DNA of 64,000 bases from Streptomyces globosus (GTDB taxonomy: Bacteria; Actinomycetota; Actinomycetes; Streptomycetales; Streptomycetaceae). This document shows positions 60,502-64,000 of the stretch, one piece after another. The notes beneath the pieces were generated by a model. It worked only from the letters and a program-made list of their open reading frames with translations. It was not told the origin of the DNA and did no database searches. Each line of letters starts with the position of its first letter. The stretch's first letter is position 1. Where the stretch lies: assembly GCF_003325375.1 (NCBI RefSeq), contig NZ_CP030862.1, positions 3,661,501-3,725,500 of the forward strand, written 5' to 3'. The translations under genes were made by a program, and so were the position numbers.

Positions 60502-60780
60502 TCAGCGGTCGGCGGTGCGGCGGATGCGGATCGGGCCGCGGGCCTGCGACGGGTCGACCGGACGGCCCGCCTGGGTGATCTCGACCTCGCCGGCGGCGGC
60601 GAGCCGCCGGGCCGCGCGGCGGACGGGCTCCATCAGCGCGCGCCAGCCGTCGCCCTCCCCCGCGTACACCGCGCGCGCGACGTCCGAGGGGCAGATCGTC
60701 GCGGTCGGGCCGCGGCGCTCCAGAAGGTCCAGGATGGCCCGCTCCAGGCGCCGGCCCGCCGGCCGTCCGCTGTCCTCCAC
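60502..60780 (-). CDS. DUF3253 domain protein
   Basis: A 92-residue winged-helix-like protein: LERAILDLLERRGPTATICP, then SDVARAVYAGEGDGWRALME, VRRAARRLAAAGEVEITQAG and RGPIRIRR. This is the DUF3253 pattern. It is small, basic and possibly nucleic-acid binding. I chose the GTG at 60780; another GTG at 60807 is in frame. It is divergent from the VOC gene at 60947. Confidence 0.85.
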   Translation of the reverse strand: MEDSGRPAGRRLERAILDLLERRGPTATICPSDVARAVYAGEGDGWRALMEPVRRAARRLAAAGEVEITQAGRPVDPSQARGPIRIRRTADR

Positions 60781-60946
60781 TCCCCCAGTGTGGCGCCGCG
60801 GCGGCACCCCGGTCGGCGGGGGCGGCCCTTCGGGGCACGCCCCGGGCGGCCGCCGCGCGGCGGTCCGGCAGGTCGGCCGGGTACGGGATATCAGTGGGGC
60901 AGGCGGCGGTCACCGCGGCCGCCGGTGAGAGGAAGGCGGGGAGCCT

Positions 60947-61414
60947 GTGGCCGTCAAACCCGTTCCCGAGGGATATCCGCGCATCACCCCGTACCTGTGC
61001 TGCGACGGAGCAGCGGAGGCGATCGACTTCTACGTGTCCGTGCTGGGCGCGACCGAGCGGACGCGCATGCCCGCCCCCGGCGGCAGGATCGGACACGCCG
61101 AACTGGAGCTGGGCAATTCGGTCGTCATGCTGGCGGACGAGCACCCGGACATGGGCTTCCGCTCACCGAAGTCCGTCGGCGGGACGCCCGTCACCCTGCA
61201 CGTGTACGTCGAGGACGTCGACGCGGTCTTCGCCGCCGCCGTCGCCCGCGGCGCCAGGGAGCTTCGTCCGGTCCGCGACGAGTTCTACGGCGACCGCACC
61301 GGCCAGATCGAGGACCCGTACGGGCACCGCTGGAGCCTCGCCTCGCACGTGGAGGACGTGTCCGAGGAGGAGATGGAGCGGCGGGCGCGGGAGGCCGTGC
61401 AGGGCGGCGGCTGA
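60947..61414 (+). CDS. VOC family protein (PhnB-like)
   Basis: A 155-residue PhnB/YdeI-type vicinal-oxygen-chelate protein. It opens GYPRITPYLCCDGAAEAIDF followed by YVSVLGATERTRMP, then VVMLADEHPDMGFRSP, LHVYVEDVDAVFAAAVARGA and IEDPYGHRWSLASHVEDVSE. The last segment is diagnostic for this subgroup. Usually homodimeric; the ligand is unknown. Start GTG at 60947 with GGGGAG upstream. Confidence 0.93.
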   Translation: MAVKPVPEGYPRITPYLCCDGAAEAIDFYVSVLGATERTRMPAPGGRIGHAELELGNSVVMLADEHPDMGFRSPKSVGGTPVTLHVYVEDVDAVFAAAVARGARELRPVRDEFYGDRTGQIEDPYGHRWSLASHVEDVSEEEMERRAREAVQGGG

Positions 61415-61618
61415 CGGCGGGGCGGCAGCAGGGCGGGGTGGGTGCGGGGCCGGGTCGGGGCCGCGGGGGCCGGGGCCGGGTAATTCGGCGGGGGCGGGGT
61501 GCCGGCCGGGTGATACTGGGGCGCGGCTGGTCGGACATCATCCGCCCACCAGTCCCCCACCCGGCGGCGTTCCGCCCGGCTGTTGGTCTTTTCCACCCTT
61601 TCGAGGAGCACCACGAGC

Positions 61619-62491
61619 ATGTCGATACCCCCGCAGCCGCCGCCGGGCCCGTACCAGCAGCCGTATCCCCCGCAGGGCCCGTACGGCCTGCCAGGGCAGC
61701 CCGGAATGCCCGGAGTACCCGGGCAGGGGGCCCCGTTCGGCGGCCCGCAGGGCTGGTACCCGCCGCAGCCGCAGAAGACGAACGTGGCGGCCATCGTGGC
61801 GCTCGTGATGTCGGTGGTCTGTGCCATCCCGTTCGTTCCTCTGATCCTGGGCTTCGTCGCCCTCTCGCAGATCCGGAAGAACGGCGAGAAGGGCAAGGGA
61901 CTCGCGATCGCGGCGATCGTCATCCACGGGGCGACGATCGCGTTCTACGCGATCGTGCTCGCCATCGGACTGCTCGGCGGGGCGGCCGACGACGCCGCGG
62001 CGCGGCAGGACGCCGGCGGGCGGGTCACCGTGCCGGAGCAGAGTGCGAGCCCCGGCGCGAACGCCGGCGCGAGCCCTGGTGCGAGCCCGCGCGAGCGCCG
62101 CAGGGACGTCGAGGACATCCGCAAGGGCGACTGCTTCAACACCGAGGACGACCTGGCGAAGACCGAGGAGGGGGGCACCGAGGCCCGCCAGTCGGTGCGG
62201 ACCGTGGCGTGCGACCAGCCGCACGAGGGCGAGGTGTACGCCGTGCTCACCCTGGAGGGCGGGGCGTTCCCGGGCGCGGACAAGGTCGTCGCGAGCGCCG
62301 ACGAGAAGTGCGGCGGCAAGGCGCTGACGGACTACGTGGGCAGTGACGCGGCGAAGCTGCCGAAGTCGCTTGAGGTGTTCTACTACTACCCGCAGGCGTC
62401 GAGCTGGGTCCTGGGCGACCGGACGGTCACCTGCTTCCTCGGCAGCCCGGCCGGGACGACCACGGGCTCGGTGCGCGCGAACGCCTCCTGA
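61619..62491 (+). CDS. DUF4190 membrane protein with septum-formation-like domain
   Basis: A 290-residue protein. A Pro/Gln/Tyr-rich cytoplasmic N-terminus (residues 1-52) leads to two membrane helices of the DUF4190 type (IVALVMSVVCAIPFVPLILG and IAAIVIHGATIAFYAIVLAI). After a Ser/Pro/Arg linker, an extracellular domain begins DIRKGDCFNTEDDLAKTEEG and continues VRTVACDQPHEGEVYAVLTL. This resembles the septum-formation (DUF4232/septum) modules with paired Cys. GAGGAG lies upstream. A surface or division-associated role is inferred. Confidence 0.88.
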   Translation: MSIPPQPPPGPYQQPYPPQGPYGLPGQPGMPGVPGQGAPFGGPQGWYPPQPQKTNVAAIVALVMSVVCAIPFVPLILGFVALSQIRKNGEKGKGLAIAAIVIHGATIAFYAIVLAIGLLGGAADDAAARQDAGGRVTVPEQSASPGANAGASPGASPRERRRDVEDIRKGDCFNTEDDLAKTEEGGTEARQSVRTVACDQPHEGEVYAVLTLEGGAFPGADKVVASADEKCGGKALTDYVGSDAAKLPKSLEVFYYYPQASSWVLGDRTVTCFLGSPAGTTTGSVRANAS

Positions 62492-62506
62492 GACCCGCCC
62501 CGCACC

Positions 62507-62547
62507 CGCAAACGGCCGGCCGCCCACACCGCGGCCGGCCGTTTGCG
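62507..62547. terminator. strong bidirectional terminator
   Basis: A perfect 17-bp stem (62507-62523 with 62531-62547) with a 7-nt loop lies between the convergent DUF4190 and monooxygenase genes. Confidence 0.9.
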
Positions 62548-62580
62548 TGCGCGGGGCGGCGGGCGGCCTGCGGCGGCCGG

Positions 62581-63768
62581 TCAGCGGTAGTCGAGTTCGG
62601 CCAGTTCACGGGCGAGGCGGTTCCGGAAGGCCGGGATCCGGGCGAGGACGGGCAGCAGCGTGTTGCGCAGGGCGCGGCGCGTCAGGCCGCGGGCGGTGGC
62701 GACGCGGGTCATCCGGTCGGTGAGGGCGACGACGCGCTGGGCGACGGGGCGGCGCCTGGCCTCGTACGCGTCGAGGTCGCCGTCCGCCAGGGCGCGGCCG
62801 AGGGCGTAGCCGTCCTGGATGCCGGTGTTCATGCCCTGCCCGCCGGCCGGGCTGTGCACGTGCGCGGCGTCCCCGGCGAGCAGGAGGCGCCCGGCGCGGT
62901 AGCGGTCGGCCACGCGGTGGTGGATCCGGAACCGGGAGGACCACACGAGGTCGTGCACGCGGGCCTCGCCGCGGAGCCGCTGCGCCAGCAGGGCCCGCAC
63001 GAAGGCGAGGTCCGGAGACGGCGGGGCCTCGGCGACCGTGGCGACGATCCGGTAGCGCCGGCCGGCGCCGCCGCCCCCGCCCACGCCCCCGTTCCCGTTT
63101 CCCGGCAGCGGGGCGATGACGGTCAGCCCGGCGGCGCCGAAGGCGAGCGAGACCTCGCTCGGGCCGGGGGCCCAGTCCATGACGACGTCGGCGAGGACGA
63201 AGGACTCGTCGTACGCGCTGCCCGTGAAGCCGATGCCCGCTGCCGCGCGGACGGTGCTGTGCATCCCGTCGGCGCCGACGGCGTAGGCGGCGTGCAGGGT
63301 CTCGCCGGCGGCGGTGGTGAGGGTGACGCCGTCGGCGTCCTGGGTGACGGAGGTGACCTCGCGGGGGCGGTGGACGTCGCCCCCGAGTGCGCGCAGGCGG
63401 CTCAGCAGGACGGCCTCGGTCTCGTACTGGGGGACCATCAGGGCGTACGGGTGGGCGGTCGGCAGGCCGTCGAAGTCGACGGCCGCGAGGGGACGGGCGC
63501 CGTCGCGGATCCGGAAGCGGGAGACGGGGATGCCGCGGGCCACGAGGCCGGCGGAGAGCGCGCCGCTCGGGTCGAGCTCGTCGAACACCTCCAGCGTGCG
63601 GGCGTGCACGACGGCGGCGCGGGAGGTGTTGGCGCCCTCGGCCTGCCGGTCGAGGAGGACGAAGTCGACGCCGGCCTCGGCAAGGGTCACGGCGAGGGCG
63701 AGCCCGGTGGGCCCGGCGCCGACGATGGCCACCTCCGTGCGGGAGGGCAGTACGGGGGTGCTGGTCAT
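62581..63768 (-). CDS. FAD-dependent aromatic hydroxylase/monooxygenase
   Basis: A 395-residue PHBH-fold flavoprotein. The FAD motifs are VAIVGAGPTGLALAVTLAEA near the start and LLLAGDAAHVHSPAGGQGMN toward the C-terminus, with the DG motif YAVGADGMHSTVR between. Similar enzymes hydroxylate phenols, polyketides or rifamycin and tetracycline drugs. The ATG at 63768 follows AGGAGG; the longer frame upstream crosses the divergent regulator. A Gly-rich loop (GNGNGGVGGGGGAG) is unusual and probably flexible. It is divergent from and probably repressed by the TetR gene. Confidence 0.93.
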   Translation of the reverse strand: MTSTPVLPSRTEVAIVGAGPTGLALAVTLAEAGVDFVLLDRQAEGANTSRAAVVHARTLEVFDELDPSGALSAGLVARGIPVSRFRIRDGARPLAAVDFDGLPTAHPYALMVPQYETEAVLLSRLRALGGDVHRPREVTSVTQDADGVTLTTAAGETLHAAYAVGADGMHSTVRAAAGIGFTGSAYDESFVLADVVMDWAPGPSEVSLAFGAAGLTVIAPLPGNGNGGVGGGGGAGRRYRIVATVAEAPPSPDLAFVRALLAQRLRGEARVHDLVWSSRFRIHHRVADRYRAGRLLLAGDAAHVHSPAGGQGMNTGIQDGYALGRALADGDLDAYEARRRPVAQRVVALTDRMTRVATARGLTRRALRNTLLPVLARIPAFRNRLARELAELDYR

Positions 63769-63788
63769 TGCGGACCTCCTCCGGCGGG

Positions 63789-63873
63789 CCAACACTTGTT
63801 GGCCAACGTCTGTTGACTTGAGGATGCCCTCGCGCGATTCGCCTGTCAACAGTTGTTGGCCTACGCTTGTTGG
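63789..63873. promoter_or_regulatory. four 14-bp operators, CCAAC-N4-GTTGG
   Basis: Sites at 63789-63802, 63803-63816, 63846-63859 and 63860-63873 match CCAACNNNNGTTGG with 10, 9, 9 and 9 of 10 bases. They form two abutting pairs, 57 bp apart start to start. The last ends one nt before the TetR ATG. Confidence 0.8.
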
Positions 63874-63874
63874 C

Positions 63875-64000
63875 ATGACGACGCCGCGCCGCTCCGACCA
63901 GACCAAGACCGCCATCCTGAGGGCTGCGCGGGAACGCTTCGCCGCCCACGGATACGAGCGCACGACGATCCGCGCCGTCGCCGCGGACGCGGAGATCGAC
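63875..64000 (+). CDS. TetR/AcrR family regulator (5' part, cut by window end)
   Basis: The visible 42 codons read MTTPRRSDQTKTAILRAARE, then RFAAHGYERTTIRAVAADAEID. This is the first two helices of a TetR HTH. The remainder lies beyond the window. Its start abuts the last operator copy, so a very short or absent leader is likely and binding would block its own transcription. It is divergent from the monooxygenase, the probable target. Confidence 0.9.
   Translation, partial: MTTPRRSDQTKTAILRAARERFAAHGYERTTIRAVAADAEID

Overview
The window is very high in GC, with strong codon-position bias, AGGAGG-type ribosome binding sites and frequent GTG starts. This is typical of an actinomycete. The gene content (an AfsR-type BTAD regulator, a terpene synthase with P450s, a CYP157-like P450, EF-hand proteins, NPP1, an I36 inhibitor and Rv1733c/universal stress proteins) points to Streptomyces or a close relative. 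I see no rRNA, tRNA, CRISPR array, transposase or integrase. About 60 genes are supported, including two that are cut by the window ends or doubtful.

Layout. (1) 0-11.5 kb: accessory and secreted functions. These are an ACT protein, an SDR, a small secreted protein made of Gly/Asn pentapeptide repeats, a TetR regulator divergent from an aldo/keto reductase, a TAT-exported phospholipase C, a cold-shock protein behind a strong shared terminator, an NPP1 protein and a MerR regulator. (2) 11.7-19.0 kb: an AfsR-like regulator, a receiver/thioredoxin-reductase-like fusion without a CXXC motif, a four-EF-hand protein and a DUF4246 protein. (3) 19.2-23.4 kb: a small terpene locus. It has a CYP157-like P450 lacking the EXXR motif, a class I terpene synthase, and a canonical P450 that starts inside the synthase stop codon. 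(4) 23.6-30.7 kb: an isochorismatase divergent from a GlxA-type regulator, an acyltransferase, a lipase-like hydrolase followed by a P450-like protein, and a beta-propeller-like protein. At 30.7-31.3 kb there is a short graveyard of broken gene ends.

(5) 31.3-47.9 kb is the most coherent block and resembles the DosR/DevR (OsdR) hypoxia and dormancy regulons of actinobacteria. It holds a DevS-like GAF histidine kinase, a cyclic-nucleotide-binding protein without an HTH, three universal stress proteins, two CBS-BON proteins plus a stranded BON fragment, an Rv1733c-like membrane protein, an operon of zinc alcohol dehydrogenase, XRE-flavin-binding fusion and GH65 phosphorylase, two membrane proteins, and the cydAB high-affinity quinol oxidase. 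I find a recurring inverted repeat, GGNCCGNNCGGNCC, in most of its promoter gaps, sometimes as phased pairs. I propose it as the operator of the missing response regulator. No DevR-type regulator is encoded inside the window.

(6) 48-64 kb: mixed secreted and housekeeping-accessory genes. These include an amidohydrolase, two VOC proteins, an I36 protease inhibitor coupled to a lipoprotein, GNAT, an ArsR-like regulator with two operator copies, an Mrr-like membrane nuclease, a cupin/zinc-ribbon fusion, a PASTA lipoprotein, a macrolide-type glycosyltransferase and a membrane-anchored DUF4190 protein. The window closes with an FAD monooxygenase divergent from a TetR gene that is cut by the window end. 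Four tandem copies of a 14-bp operator lie between those last two genes.

All functional statements are made by reading motifs. No database search was run.
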